From Anaerobium acetethylicum (lineage in GTDB: Bacteria > Bacillota > Clostridia > Lachnospirales > Lachnospiraceae), in contig NZ_FMKA01000009.1 of the NCBI RefSeq assembly GCF_900096945.1, forward strand, positions 1 through 64,000: a DNA stretch of 64,000 bases, given 5' to 3'. Position 1 is the first letter of the stretch; each line of letters begins with the position of its first letter. Shown piece after piece: positions 1-8,810 of the stretch. Below the pieces are notes generated by a model. That model was not told the origin of the DNA, searched no databases, and saw only the letters and a program-made list of their open reading frames with translations. The position numbers and the translations under genes were made by a program.

Positions 1-743
1 ACCTCTATTTTACCACTTGCGGAGAGAAAATTTATATAAATGAAGCAATAAAACCCAGTAAAATCAATGGGTTGCGGCGTTTATCAAACGCCTATGATCT
101 TTTAGTAAAAGGAGAGAGGACCGGAGCAGAAGTAGGACAGGGATTTGTATTCAGTACGGAATTCAAAGAACGTAACCTGGGCAATCCCGAATTTACTGAA
201 GTTCTTTATAACACTTTTATGGATCGTAATGCAGATGCAGGTGGAAAAACCTACTGGCTGAATATGCTGGACAACGGAGTATCCAGGGAATTTGTGTTTA
301 AAGGTTTTGTGGAATCCACGGAATATGCAAGCCTCTGTAAGCATTATGGAATCGTTACAGGCTCATATGTGCTTAACGAACCAAGAAACCAGAACGCCAG
401 CCTCACGATGTTTGTCAACCGCTTATATGCAAAAGCCCTGGGAAGAACAGCAGAAGTGGAAGGACTGGACTATTTTACAGGGGAAATCATGGCCGGTAAC
501 TTAAATCCTGTTCAGGCGGCGCAGAATTTCATTTCTTCACCTGAATTCAAAAGCAAAAATCTTTCTGATTCTGAATATGTAAAAGTTCTTTACAGAACCT
601 TTATGGGAAGAGAATCTGACCAGGATGGGCTTGATTACCATATGGAGAGATTGAAAAACAAAGTAAGCCGCGAGGAAATTCTCCTTGGTTTTGTCAACTC
701 ACAGGAATTTAATGATATTATGAATAGCTTTGGACTTAGGTAA
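1..743 (+). CDS. DUF4214 domain-containing protein (3' part only)
   Basis: The reading frame is open to the left edge of the window, so the true start lies upstream; the TTG at 72 is not needed. The visible part holds at least two DUF4214 units: each has the pattern VLYxTFMxRxxDxxGxxYW/H (around 198-262 and 580-645) followed by a GFVxSxEF motif. DUF4214 is a short helical domain found in secreted, surface and phycobilisome-linker-like proteins, usually at the C terminus of larger extracellular proteins. Function of this protein cannot be told from the tail. It ends just before a terminator and is therefore the last gene of its unit. Confidence 0.8.
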   Translation, partial: LYFTTCGEKIYINEAIKPSKINGLRRLSNAYDLLVKGERTGAEVGQGFVFSTEFKERNLGNPEFTEVLYNTFMDRNADAGGKTYWLNMLDNGVSREFVFKGFVESTEYASLCKHYGIVTGSYVLNEPRNQNASLTMFVNRLYAKALGRTAEVEGLDYFTGEIMAGNLNPVQAAQNFISSPEFKSKNLSDSEYVKVLYRTFMGRESDQDGLDYHMERLKNKVSREEILLGFVNSQEFNDIMNSFGLR

Positions 744-751
744 TCCGAAAT

Positions 752-794
752 CGGCCAGCAGGGAGTTGAGAACTCTCTTCTGCCCGTTTTTTTG
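752..794 (+). terminator. Intrinsic terminator after the DUF4214 gene
   Basis: Imperfect hairpin (GGGAGTT pairs with AACTCTC around a GAG loop, extended outward by GCA/TGC) followed by seven T residues, 9 bp after the stop codon. Confidence 0.65.
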
Positions 795-970
795 ATCTGT
801 CAGGGGTGGAGTATCAAAAGCCCATCTAAAAAACAGCATTTGTCTGTTTGCATAAGTTTTAATAATGAGATGTGATGCAAAAGTAAAAAGAAGGTTTAAA
901 GTAAATTTTAAGTTAAGCCGGTAGAATGTATCTATGAGATAACAACAAGCAAAGACAAGGAGGTATTACC

Positions 971-1720
971 ATGAACCAGTATCAGGAGACATTTAAAAGA
1001 TATGAAAAGAAGTATCTGCTAAGCGAAAAGAAATACAGGATGCTGAGACAGAAACTGCAGAACAGGCTTCATATAGATAACTATGGCAAGGTAACCATAT
1101 GCAACATCTATTTCGACACACCCGAAAGCCTGCTGATCCGGACATCTCTGGACAAGCCGGTCTATAAGGAAAAACTGAGGCTCAGAAGCTATGGAACACC
1201 GGCCAGAGGCGATAAGGTGTTCATTGAGCTGAAAAAGAAGTATAAGGGCATCGTCTATAAAAGGCGTGTGGATATGGAGCTGTCCGAAGCGGAGCATTAT
1301 CTGTATGACAGGATTCCGGTAAAGAAGCCGTCACAGATTACCAGGGAGATTGACTGGGTCCTGGGGTATTATGAAGGCCTGGTACCGGCGATGTATATTT
1401 CATACAACCGCATTGCGATGTACGGGAGCGAGGATCCACAGCTGCGGGTGACCTTTGACAGCAATATCCTGTGGCGCAGGGAGCAGCTCAGCCTTGAGTC
1501 AGGCGCCTGGGGAAATGCGCTGCTTGAAGAGGGGCAGAGACTGATGGAAATCAAGATTCCGGGGGCAATGCCGTTATGGCTGGCCCATATACTTGATGAA
1601 TTGGAAATATATCCGATATCATTTTCAAAATACGGAAAGGGATATCAGGAGTCGGAAAAGCTGGAAAAATCAAATACAGACAGTAATGTTATAAGAAGAG
1701 GAGAAATCAGATATGCTTAA
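971..1720 (+). CDS. VTC-domain polyphosphate polymerase family protein
   Basis: A 249-residue protein of the VTC (vacuolar transporter chaperone) catalytic-domain family, part of the CYTH/triphosphate-tunnel superfamily. Seen in the sequence: N-terminal FKRYEKKYLL (8-17), basic strand KLRLRSYG (68-75), FIELKKK (84-90) and EIKIPGAMP near residue 195, which match the Lys/Arg/Glu residues lining the triphosphate tunnel. In the family these make polyphosphate from nucleoside triphosphate. AGGAGG at 959-964 supports the ATG at 971. It overlaps the next gene by 8 bp, so the two are translationally coupled. Substrate is inferred from the family only. Confidence 0.85.
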   Translation: MNQYQETFKRYEKKYLLSEKKYRMLRQKLQNRLHIDNYGKVTICNIYFDTPESLLIRTSLDKPVYKEKLRLRSYGTPARGDKVFIELKKKYKGIVYKRRVDMELSEAEHYLYDRIPVKKPSQITREIDWVLGYYEGLVPAMYISYNRIAMYGSEDPQLRVTFDSNILWRREQLSLESGAWGNALLEEGQRLMEIKIPGAMPLWLAHILDELEIYPISFSKYGKGYQESEKLEKSNTDSNVIRRGEIRYA

Positions 1721-2378
1721 TACAATTTTAACGGACACATTTACAATAGGAACCTTTTTAGTATGCATGGTATGCTCGCTGGTGCTCGGATCGGTAATCG
1801 CATGGATACACAGCAGGTATAACAGCAGCAGCAAGGGGCTTGTGATGACGATTGCCCTGCTTCCGGCAATCGTTCAGGTCGTCATCATGCTTGTAAACGG
1901 AAATCTCGGTACAGGAGTTGCCGTAATGGGCGCCTTCAGCCTGATCAGGTTCCGCTCGGTGCCGGGAAGCGCAAAGGAAATCAGCAGTATCTTCATGGCT
2001 ATGGCTGTAGGCCTTGCGACGGGAACCGGATATCTGATAACTGCGGTGATCTTCGTCGTGATCATAGGCGGCGCAAGCATCCTGTTCAATGTCACGAAAT
2101 TTGGCGAGTCTGATTGTGAGGAAAAGGAATTAAAGGTCACAATTCCGGAAAGCCTTGATTATTCGGGGATTTTTGATGATCTGTTTGAAGAATACACAAA
2201 AAAGCATGAACTCGTAAAAGTGAAGACAGCAAACATGGGGAGCCTTTACAAATTAGAGTACCGCATCAGATTGAAAAATGCAGCGGCGGAAAAGGCTTTT
2301 ATTGACGGCCTGCGCTGCAGGAACGGAAATCTTGAAATATCATGCGGAAGGGTTGCATATGGAAGTGAAGAATTGTAA
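1713..2378 (+). CDS. DUF4956 membrane protein
   Basis: A 221-residue protein with an N-terminal half of about three to four hydrophobic segments (roughly residues 8-27, 37-55, 60-75, 92-125) containing the DUF4956 signature GAFSLIRFRSVPGSA, then a soluble C-terminal domain of about 90 residues. DUF4956 genes commonly sit next to VTC-domain polymerase genes, and a role as membrane partner or export channel of the polyphosphate polymerase is a reasonable inference but not shown. Start ATG overlaps the VTC gene by 8 bp and has GAGGAG just upstream. Confidence 0.85.
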   Translation: MLNTILTDTFTIGTFLVCMVCSLVLGSVIAWIHSRYNSSSKGLVMTIALLPAIVQVVIMLVNGNLGTGVAVMGAFSLIRFRSVPGSAKEISSIFMAMAVGLATGTGYLITAVIFVVIIGGASILFNVTKFGESDCEEKELKVTIPESLDYSGIFDDLFEEYTKKHELVKVKTANMGSLYKLEYRIRLKNAAAEKAFIDGLRCRNGNLEISCGRVAYGSEEL

Positions 2379-2411
2379 TGGATTTAAAATATCTGAAAGT
2401 GAGGTAATGTA

Positions 2412-4064
2412 ATGAGAACAAAGTTTAACTGTTACATAGCGGCTGTGATGGCATCCGTTACTGTCCTGGCTAGCTGCGGCTCAGGCCAGGCTGGAAACAC
2501 GGATACGGCTGTATCGGGAACGGAAACAGCATCGGGTACGACAGGTTCAGCAATAGTAGTCGATAAAGAGTTTACTGCAGGAGATCTGGAAGTCGGGTAT
2601 GAAGACAGCACGGCTACCCATGTCGTGCTTGATGGAAGAAATATCGAGGTTGCCGGGGAAGGGGCAGAAGCCACAGACGGGAACCTGATCATAAGCGGTG
2701 AAGGTACTTATGTGATCAGCGGAGTCCTTGATGACGGACAGATAATCGTTGATGCCGGGGATGCTGATAAAATAAGGATTGTCCTGAATGGAGCTTCCAT
2801 CACATGCGCAGACAATGCGGCAATTTATATCAAAGCAGCAGATAAGGTATTCATTACCGTGGCGGAGGGGACTGAAAATACACTTGAGGACGGCGCAGAA
2901 TATGTACTGGATGATGAAAACAACGTCGATGGCGTCATCTTCAGCAAGGAAGACCTGACAATCAACGGAAGCGGCACACTGAATATAAACGGCAATTACC
3001 AGCATGGAATTGCATCGAACGACGACCTTGTCATAACAGGCGGGAATATGAATATAACTGCAGTCAGGGATGCATTGAACGGCAAGGACTGCGTTAAGAT
3101 AAAAGACGGAATACTCAACCTGAGCGTTTTGGAAGGCAATGGCATACAGTCGAAGAATGGGGATGATACGACAAAAGGATATGTGTATATCTGCGGAGGC
3201 GGGATAAACATAACGAAATGCAGTGAAGGCATCGAGGGAACCGCTATCGTGATTGAAGGCGGAACAATCGATATCGTTGCGGAAGATGACGGTCTTAATG
3301 CGGCAAGCGATACCAGCGGCAGCAGCACTGACAGCGATAAGGCAGCAGCGCAGATTGCGGCAGCAGGAACTCCGGGGGATACAGCATCAGCAGAGGATAA
3401 GACAGAAAGCACGGCAGCGGAGGGAGCGATGCCGACAAAAGAAATTCCGTCAGGAGATATACCGGAGAGAGACATGAAGCCGGGAAGCACAGGGACAGCA
3501 GATTCAGATGCTGAGGCTGCACAGGACGGCCAGATGGCACATGGAGGCCGCGGCGGTTTTGGCGGCGGAGCAATGGGAAATGACGCTAACTGCTATATCT
3601 CGATCACAGGAGGAACCACAACCATCGATTCTTCGGGAGATGGAATAGATTCCAATGGATCGATTTATGTGTCGGGAGGAACAACATATGTGAGCGGACC
3701 AGCAGACAATAACAACGCCGGCATGGATTATAACGGGAGTGCTGAAATCACAGGTGGAACATTTGTAGTGGCTGGCAGCTCCGGAATGGCGCAGGGATTT
3801 TCGGAGACATCAACACAGTACTCTGTTTTATACAACCTGACCTCTTCATGCGATGGCGGGACAGAAGTAAAGCTTACTGATGCGGCTGGCAATATTCTGG
3901 TTTCCTATACACCGGAAAAACAGTACCAGTCGGTTGTAATCAGTACGCCGGATCTTGAAAAGGATGATGTTTATAATCTGATCTGCGGAGAACAGACAGC
4001 GGAACTCACATTATCCTCTGTTGTTACAAGCAATGGACAGAGCGGAATGAACTGGAAAAAATAA
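2412..4064 (+). CDS. Secreted lipoprotein with carbohydrate-binding Cthe_2159-type beta-helix domain
   Basis: A 550-residue exported protein. The N terminus is a lipoprotein signal (hydrophobic stretch, lipobox LASC, Cys at about residue 22). The rest is Gly/Asn/Asp-rich with many short repeated strands such as GNLIISGEGTYVISG and GGTIDIVAEDDGLNAAS, typical of the right-handed parallel beta-helix of the Cthe_2159/DUF4353 family, whose founder binds polygalacturonate and calcium. A low-complexity Ala/Ser/Glu/Asp segment (about 298-370) and a Gly-rich patch interrupt the helix. It follows DUF4956 by 33 bp and is probably in the same operon, as the third member of the VTC-DUF4956 module. Confidence 0.82.
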   Translation: MRTKFNCYIAAVMASVTVLASCGSGQAGNTDTAVSGTETASGTTGSAIVVDKEFTAGDLEVGYEDSTATHVVLDGRNIEVAGEGAEATDGNLIISGEGTYVISGVLDDGQIIVDAGDADKIRIVLNGASITCADNAAIYIKAADKVFITVAEGTENTLEDGAEYVLDDENNVDGVIFSKEDLTINGSGTLNINGNYQHGIASNDDLVITGGNMNITAVRDALNGKDCVKIKDGILNLSVLEGNGIQSKNGDDTTKGYVYICGGGINITKCSEGIEGTAIVIEGGTIDIVAEDDGLNAASDTSGSSTDSDKAAAQIAAAGTPGDTASAEDKTESTAAEGAMPTKEIPSGDIPERDMKPGSTGTADSDAEAAQDGQMAHGGRGGFGGGAMGNDANCYISITGGTTTIDSSGDGIDSNGSIYVSGGTTYVSGPADNNNAGMDYNGSAEITGGTFVVAGSSGMAQGFSETSTQYSVLYNLTSSCDGGTEVKLTDAAGNILVSYTPEKQYQSVVISTPDLEKDDVYNLICGEQTAELTLSSVVTSNGQSGMNWKK

Positions 4065-4089
4065 TATAACAGAAGAGTGAAATCATATG

Positions 4090-4132
4090 GCTGCAGCCTG
4101 ACAATTTTCCGGTCAGGCTGCAGCTGATTTTT
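4090..4132 (+). terminator. Intrinsic terminator closing the VTC operon
   Basis: Perfect 13-bp stem GCTGCAGCCTGAC / GTCAGGCTGCAGC with a 9-nt loop, then TGATTTTT. Confidence 0.85.
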
Positions 4133-4295
4133 GTACAAATCCCTGGGACATTGATGACCGGCAGCAGGAAATGAGATAACGGCCCAAGCCCTTCGGCAGG
4201 TTCGAAATAATTGAAAAATGCGCTGAAAAAGCGTAGAATAAAGATATAGAACTGACCTGTCCACCCATGCGTTTTTGAGAGTAGAGGTGCTTCCA

Positions 4296-5279
4296 ATGAA
4301 AAGCAGACTTGTCTTTAAATGGCTTGCCCTGGCAATTGTCATGCTGCTTGCCTGTGCCATGAACCGGGGCACGCTGCAGGATATAAATGAAGAACTCAGG
4401 AGGGTGCGTCCTGAAGTCTTAGCCGCCTGCGGAATGTTTTCGGCCCTTTACTTTGTCGAGGAAGGGAGAATCATCCATACCCTTGCAAGAAAGTACAACA
4501 GAGATTTTACCTGGAGGCAGGGTACATTCTGTGCCCTGTACTGCAGTTTTTACAGGATACTTACCTTTGGAAGCGGGGCGGGGGTCGCACAGGTATATTA
4601 CCTGAATACGAAGGGAATACCCGCTGCGAAAGGGACCGGCATGAGTCTGGTACAGTATTCCATTCAGCGGATGGCCATATCTCTATATGGTGTAGCTGGC
4701 TGTATTCTGATATATGTAAGGTATCCGGAACTTCTTGGGGGATACAGGTATTATCTGCTGGCCGGCATTCTTGCAGCAGCAATTTACATTGCAGCCATCC
4801 TGGTGATTTGCACCTGGAGACGCGGATCCGACAGGATATTTGTATTAGCAGGAAGAGTTGCAGGATCCAGGGCGAAATGGATTGAGAAAATAGGAGTATG
4901 GGAGATGCAGACCCTGGCACTTCAGGAGGAGGCAGCTGCCCTGCTGAAAGACCGTCAGAGGTTTCTGCATGTATTTGTAATCAATATTGTCAAGATGACC
5001 TGCTGGTATATCATTCCGGGGATTGTACTGTTTTCGAAAGAAGGGTTGGAAATCAGTACCTCCCTGATGATGACTTCCATTGTGTTTATGTTGGCAACTG
5101 TCATGCTGGTCCCATCAGGAATTGGGGCTATGGAATTTGCGTTTGTTATTTTTTACGCTGGAATTGCGGATGCCGAAACGCTTGTCCTGGCACTTGTGGT
5201 ATACAGATTAATGGTTACGGTAATCCCCTTTGCAGTAGGAGGCGTATGCGTCGGGGTGAACAGGAAAAAGGACCGGTGA
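4296..5279 (+). CDS. LPG synthase transmembrane-domain / UPF0104-type membrane protein
   Basis: A 327-residue polytopic membrane protein of the lysylphosphatidylglycerol-synthase transmembrane (UPF0104, AglD-like) family, related to the flippase half of MprF. Seen: about eight hydrophobic segments, the family motif FGSGAGVAQVYYL near residue 97 and VPSGIGAMEFAF near residue 278. There is no catalytic LPG synthase domain, so a lipid-flipping or lipid-linked glycan role is an inference. The ATG at 4296 with AGAGGTG 7 bp upstream is preferred to the TTG at 4275. It is bounded upstream by a terminator and so is probably a single gene. Confidence 0.8.
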   Translation: MKSRLVFKWLALAIVMLLACAMNRGTLQDINEELRRVRPEVLAACGMFSALYFVEEGRIIHTLARKYNRDFTWRQGTFCALYCSFYRILTFGSGAGVAQVYYLNTKGIPAAKGTGMSLVQYSIQRMAISLYGVAGCILIYVRYPELLGGYRYYLLAGILAAAIYIAAILVICTWRRGSDRIFVLAGRVAGSRAKWIEKIGVWEMQTLALQEEAAALLKDRQRFLHVFVINIVKMTCWYIIPGIVLFSKEGLEISTSLMMTSIVFMLATVMLVPSGIGAMEFAFVIFYAGIADAETLVLALVVYRLMVTVIPFAVGGVCVGVNRKKDR

Positions 5280-5299
5280 ACGGATTGCATGAAGTTATC

Positions 5300-5338
5300 G
5301 TGACTGTTCAGTCATTCGGTTTTGCAAGGAATAGTTTC
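5300..5338. repeat. Possible decayed MITE remnant
   Basis: GTGACTGTTCAG at 5300-5311 matches the left terminal repeat of the 143-bp MITE described at 31257 and 47972, and GGAATAGTTTCA at 5328-5339 resembles its right end. The interior is not conserved. Weak call. Confidence 0.3.
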
Positions 5339-5344
5339 AGGTTA

Positions 5345-5373
5345 TTGTGATTTCACAGCTTCGGGTGTATAAT
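5345..5373 (+). promoter_or_regulatory. SigA-type promoter for the YitT gene
   Basis: TTGTGA at 5345-5350 and a perfect TATAAT at 5368-5373, separated by 17 bp, about 50 bp upstream of the ATG at 5427. Confidence 0.6.
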
Positions 5374-5426
5374 AATCGCACAATACAGGAAGTTGGAACA
5401 AGGAAGCATAAATGGGGAGAGAATGG

Positions 5427-5507
5427 ATGGAGCATAAGACAGATTTAAAAAGAGAAGTCTAGAGGTATATTTTTCTATTCATAGGATCAATATTTGCGGC
5501 CCTTGGT
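5427..5507 (+). pseudogene. Interrupted 5' end of the YitT gene (in-frame TAG at 5460-5462)
   Basis: An ATG at 5427 preceded by GGGGAGAG opens a frame reading MEHKTDLKREV, then TAG, then RYIFLFIGSIFAALG, which runs in the same frame straight into the YitT gene. The part after the stop is the usual first membrane segment of YitT proteins (basic residues, then RY-FI-GS-ALGLE-FL-PNNIIDGG). One base change from AAG, CAG or GAG to TAG would explain it. Either the gene is inactivated, or translation starts at the TTG at 5508 and yields a truncated first helix, or the stop is a sequencing error or is read through. Confidence 0.65.
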
Positions 5508-6284
5508 TTGGAAGTATTCCTTGTCCCAAACAATATAATCGATGGAGGAATCATCGGTATTTCTATCATTTCCAGCCATCTGACGAAATGGCCGCTGGGC
5601 ATTTTTGTGGTTGTCCTGAACCTGCCGTTTCTTGTTTTTGGATATAAGCAGATAGGCAAGACTTTTGTTTTTTCCTCTCTTTTTTCAATTATATCGCTGT
5701 CGCTCCTGACTTTTCTTTTCCATCACAGAGCGGTTGTTACAAATGATGTGCTTCTCGCAGCTGTGTTCGGGGGACTGATACTTGGAATCGGAGTCGGGCT
5801 TATCATAAGAAGCAGCGGCTCCCTTGACGGTACAGAGATGGTAGCCATAGTCGTGAGTAAGAAAATCCCTTTCTCTGTTGGAGAAATCGTCATGTTCTTT
5901 AATCTGTTCATATTAAGCAGTGCAGGTCTCGTTTTCGGCTGGGACAGGGCGATGTATTCCTTCCTTGCCTATTTCATCGCTTTTAAGACAATCGATATAA
6001 CGATTGAAGGCCTTGATGAGGACAAGGCGGCTATTATCATATCGGATCACCCTGATGAGATTGCAGACGCGATTATGGCGAGACTCGGAAGGGGTGTTAC
6101 CTATATGGAGGGCAGGGGCGGATTTTCGAAGGACAAAAAAGTAATCCTGTATTCAGTCATTACCCGTCTGGAAGTAGCAAAGCTGAAAGCAATTATCCAT
6201 GAAAAAGATCCGCAGGCATTCCTGACAATCAGCGATGTCTATGAGGTGATGGGTGGAAAGCATAAGAAACGTGCGATACATTAA
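5508..6284 (+). CDS. YitT family membrane protein (DUF161 + DUF2179), uninterrupted part
   Basis: Open frame of 258 codons. Residues 1-165 contain about five hydrophobic segments and the family motifs LVPNNIIDGGIIGISI and RSSGSLDGTEMVAI; residues 170-255 form the cytoplasmic DUF2179 ferredoxin-like domain ending in ISDVYEVMGGKHKK. YitT proteins are about 280-290 residues, so this frame lacks the first 20-30 residues, which lie in frame upstream beyond a TAG (see 5427-5507). No good ribosome binding site precedes the TTG at 5508. Function in the family is unknown. Expression as a working protein is uncertain. Confidence 0.75.
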   Translation: MEVFLVPNNIIDGGIIGISIISSHLTKWPLGIFVVVLNLPFLVFGYKQIGKTFVFSSLFSIISLSLLTFLFHHRAVVTNDVLLAAVFGGLILGIGVGLIIRSSGSLDGTEMVAIVVSKKIPFSVGEIVMFFNLFILSSAGLVFGWDRAMYSFLAYFIAFKTIDITIEGLDEDKAAIIISDHPDEIADAIMARLGRGVTYMEGRGGFSKDKKVILYSVITRLEVAKLKAIIHEKDPQAFLTISDVYEVMGGKHKKRAIH

Positions 6285-6322
6285 ATGCTCCGGTCGAATG
6301 AATAAAGAGAAATCATGATTAA

Positions 6323-6367
6323 AAAAACCTTCTTCAACGTCATTTTTTTCCGTTGATGGAGGTTTTT
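6323..6367. terminator. Bidirectional-looking terminator after YitT
   Basis: AAAAACCTTCTTCAACG pairs with CGTTGATGGAGGTTTTT (one mismatch) around a T-rich loop; A-run on the left and T-run on the right. Confidence 0.75.
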
Positions 6368-6470
6368 CCGGTTTTGCAGGTAATTGCATCCCAGGCAAAG
6401 AAAAATTGATTTATGGCAAAAGGACAAACATGTGCAAAGTGACGAATTTGAAAAAGATAGAAGTTTTAAC

Positions 6471-6540
6471 TTGTATTCTTAGGCAAAGGAAGGTACACTA
6501 TATATTGCGCCTGAAGAAACGGCAACACAAGATATAGTGT
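6471..6540 (+). promoter_or_regulatory. nrdD promoter with two NrdR boxes
   Basis: Two 15-16 bp sites match the NrdR consensus (ACAC-ATATAT-GTGT type): ACACTATATATTGCG starting at 6495 and ACACAAGATATAGTGT starting at 6525. Their starts are 30 bp apart, about three helical turns, the usual spacing of tandem NrdR boxes. A possible promoter TTGTAT (6471-6476), 17 bp, TACACT (6494-6499) has its -10 region covered by the first box, consistent with repression by ATP/dATP-sensing NrdR. The nrdR gene itself is not in the window. Confidence 0.8.
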
Positions 6541-6649
6541 CAATCGGGCAGCGAAGCACTAGATAAGGATATTTCAAGTGGATATAACAGGCGGATCTGA
6601 AAGAGAGATGCCAGACATAATAATACGAAGCAAAGGAAGTGCAGATGAA

Positions 6650-8809
6650 ATGAAGGTCTTAAAAAGAAATGGAAATCTTGTGGAGTTTGACAGCTCGAAA
6701 ATAAAGAGTGCCATATTGAAAGCTATGAAATACGGAAGCGGAATCATAGATGAAAAATGCGCAGAGGAAGTGGCAAATGAGATTCAGAACGAAAGCGGTA
6801 TGCGCGAGCAGGTAAGCATTTACAGCATCGAGGATATGGTTTTCGCAAAGCTGATCAGCAAGAACCAGCTTCTGACTGCCAAATCATACGAAGGATACCG
6901 GAAGGTAAGGGAATTCCAGCGTATGAGCAATACCATAGATAAAGAAATCTACGGGATTGTCACAGGCGAGAATAAGGAAGCAATCGATGAAAATTCAAAC
7001 AAGGATGCTTATGTCCTGGCTACGCAGAGGGATCTGATTGCTGGAGAATTTTCAAAGGATTACTGCCGCAGGACGAAGCTTCCTACTAAAATCGTGCAGG
7101 CCCATGATGATGGAATCATACATTTCCATGATATGGATTATTTTATACAGAAAATGCATAACTGTGACCTTGTCAATCTGAAAGACATATTTGAAAAAGG
7201 AACAGTCATCAATAAAAAACTGATTGAAACGCCGAAATCATTCCAGACTGCATGTACGGTTGCTACCCAGATCGTCCAACAGGTGGCGAACGGTCAGTAT
7301 GGCGGGCAGACAATAGCACTTTCCCATCTGGCGCCGTATGTAAGGGTAAGCCTTCACAAACACAGGAGAAACGTTGCCGAAGAGGGAATTCTTGTCGGAA
7401 GGGCGTATGCGGAAGAAGAGGTCAGCATAATCGCAGAGAAACGTCTTCGCGAGGAAATCATTGCAGGAATCCAGACAATACAGTACCAGATCAACACGTT
7501 CTCTACAACAAACGGACAGGCTCCATTTTTATCGATCTTCATGTATCTGCTTGAAGAACCAGAGTATGTCAAAGAAACAGCCCTGCTGATCGAAGAGATG
7601 CTCAACCAGAGATATTTCGGAATGAAGAACGAAGTGGGAGTCTATGTAACACCTTCCTTCCCGAAATTATTATACGTGCTCGATGACAACAACATGCCTC
7701 AGGACAGCGAATACAGATACCTTACAGATCTGGCTGTCAAATGCGTTGCAAGGCGCATGATGCCGGACTTCATCTCAGCGAAAATCATGCGTCAGAATTA
7801 TGACGGTGAAGTGTTCCCCTGCATGGGATGCAGAAGCTTCCTGTCGCCATGGAAGGATGAAGACGGAAAATACAAGTGGTACGGAAGATTCAACCAGGGC
7901 GTTGTTACCCTCAATCTTGCTGATGTCGGCCTTACAGCCCAGCAAGACATGAATCAGTTCTGGGATATCCTTGATAAACGACTGGATCTTTGCAAAGATG
8001 CCCTCATGTTAAGGCATGAAAGCCTGAAAGGCACCACATCAGACATTTCGCCGATCCACTGGCAGTATGGAGCCCTTGCCCGTCTGAAAAAGGGGGAAAA
8101 AATCGATAAGCTTCTGATGGACGGCTTTTCAACCATTTCGCTAGGGTATATTGGCCTCTACGAATGCGTGCTTGCAATGCTTGGTGAAACCCATACAAGC
8201 GAAAAGGGCGAAGAGCTCGCAGTTGCAATCATGAATAAACTGAGGACAGCATGTGAAACCTGGAAGGAACAGACAGGCCTCGGATTTGGCCTCTACGGAA
8301 CACCGGCAGAATCGACGACCTATACCTTCGCAAGAGCACTGAAGAGAAAATTCGGTATCGTCGAAGGGATTACGGACAAAGATTACCTCACTAATTCCTA
8401 TCATGTAAATGTCAGGGAAAACATAGATGCCTTTGACAAGCTGGGATTCGAAGCACAGTTCCAGAAAATATCATCGGGCGGTGCAATCAGCTATGTTGAG
8501 GTTACAAACCTGAATTCCAACCTTGATGCCCTTTCGGAACTAATCGATTATATGTACAACACCATTCAGTATGCAGAAATCAATACAAAATCAGATTACT
8601 GCCAGGATTGCGGATACACAGGAGAAATCCTTCTTGATGATAATTATGAATGGTTCTGCCCGAACTGCGGAAATAAGAAACGCAATAGGATGAATGTCTG
8701 CAGAAGAACTTGCGGATATCTCGGAGATAATTTCTGGAATAAGGGAAGAACGCAGGAAATCGGGGAAAGATATGTCCATCTGGACAACAGAGTATACGAG
8801 GAAGCTTAA
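6650..8809 (+). CDS. nrdD: Anaerobic (class III) ribonucleoside-triphosphate reductase
   Basis: Makes deoxynucleotides from NTPs under anaerobic conditions using a glycyl radical. With the ATG at 6650 it has 719 residues: an N-terminal ATP-cone (MKVLKRNGNLVEFDSSKI), the large barrel domain, a zinc site CQDC...CPNC near residue 650, and the glycyl-radical loop CRRTCGYLG near residue 690. The start at 6650 has AAAGGAAG about 9 bp upstream and gives the usual family N terminus; in-frame alternatives are ATG 6608 and GTG 6578 (AAGGAT upstream), which would add 14 or 24 residues. It is 1 bp from nrdG and is controlled by the NrdR boxes upstream. Confidence 0.95.
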   Translation: MKVLKRNGNLVEFDSSKIKSAILKAMKYGSGIIDEKCAEEVANEIQNESGMREQVSIYSIEDMVFAKLISKNQLLTAKSYEGYRKVREFQRMSNTIDKEIYGIVTGENKEAIDENSNKDAYVLATQRDLIAGEFSKDYCRRTKLPTKIVQAHDDGIIHFHDMDYFIQKMHNCDLVNLKDIFEKGTVINKKLIETPKSFQTACTVATQIVQQVANGQYGGQTIALSHLAPYVRVSLHKHRRNVAEEGILVGRAYAEEEVSIIAEKRLREEIIAGIQTIQYQINTFSTTNGQAPFLSIFMYLLEEPEYVKETALLIEEMLNQRYFGMKNEVGVYVTPSFPKLLYVLDDNNMPQDSEYRYLTDLAVKCVARRMMPDFISAKIMRQNYDGEVFPCMGCRSFLSPWKDEDGKYKWYGRFNQGVVTLNLADVGLTAQQDMNQFWDILDKRLDLCKDALMLRHESLKGTTSDISPIHWQYGALARLKKGEKIDKLLMDGFSTISLGYIGLYECVLAMLGETHTSEKGEELAVAIMNKLRTACETWKEQTGLGFGLYGTPAESTTYTFARALKRKFGIVEGITDKDYLTNSYHVNVRENIDAFDKLGFEAQFQKISSGGAISYVEVTNLNSNLDALSELIDYMYNTIQYAEINTKSDYCQDCGYTGEILLDDNYEWFCPNCGNKKRNRMNVCRRTCGYLGDNFWNKGRTQEIGERYVHLDNRVYEEA

Positions 8810-8810
8810 G

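Noticed and set aside
2996-3490. Minus-strand 164-codon ORF opposite the beta-helix lipoprotein
   Set aside because: Low-complexity antisense frame of a repetitive coding region.
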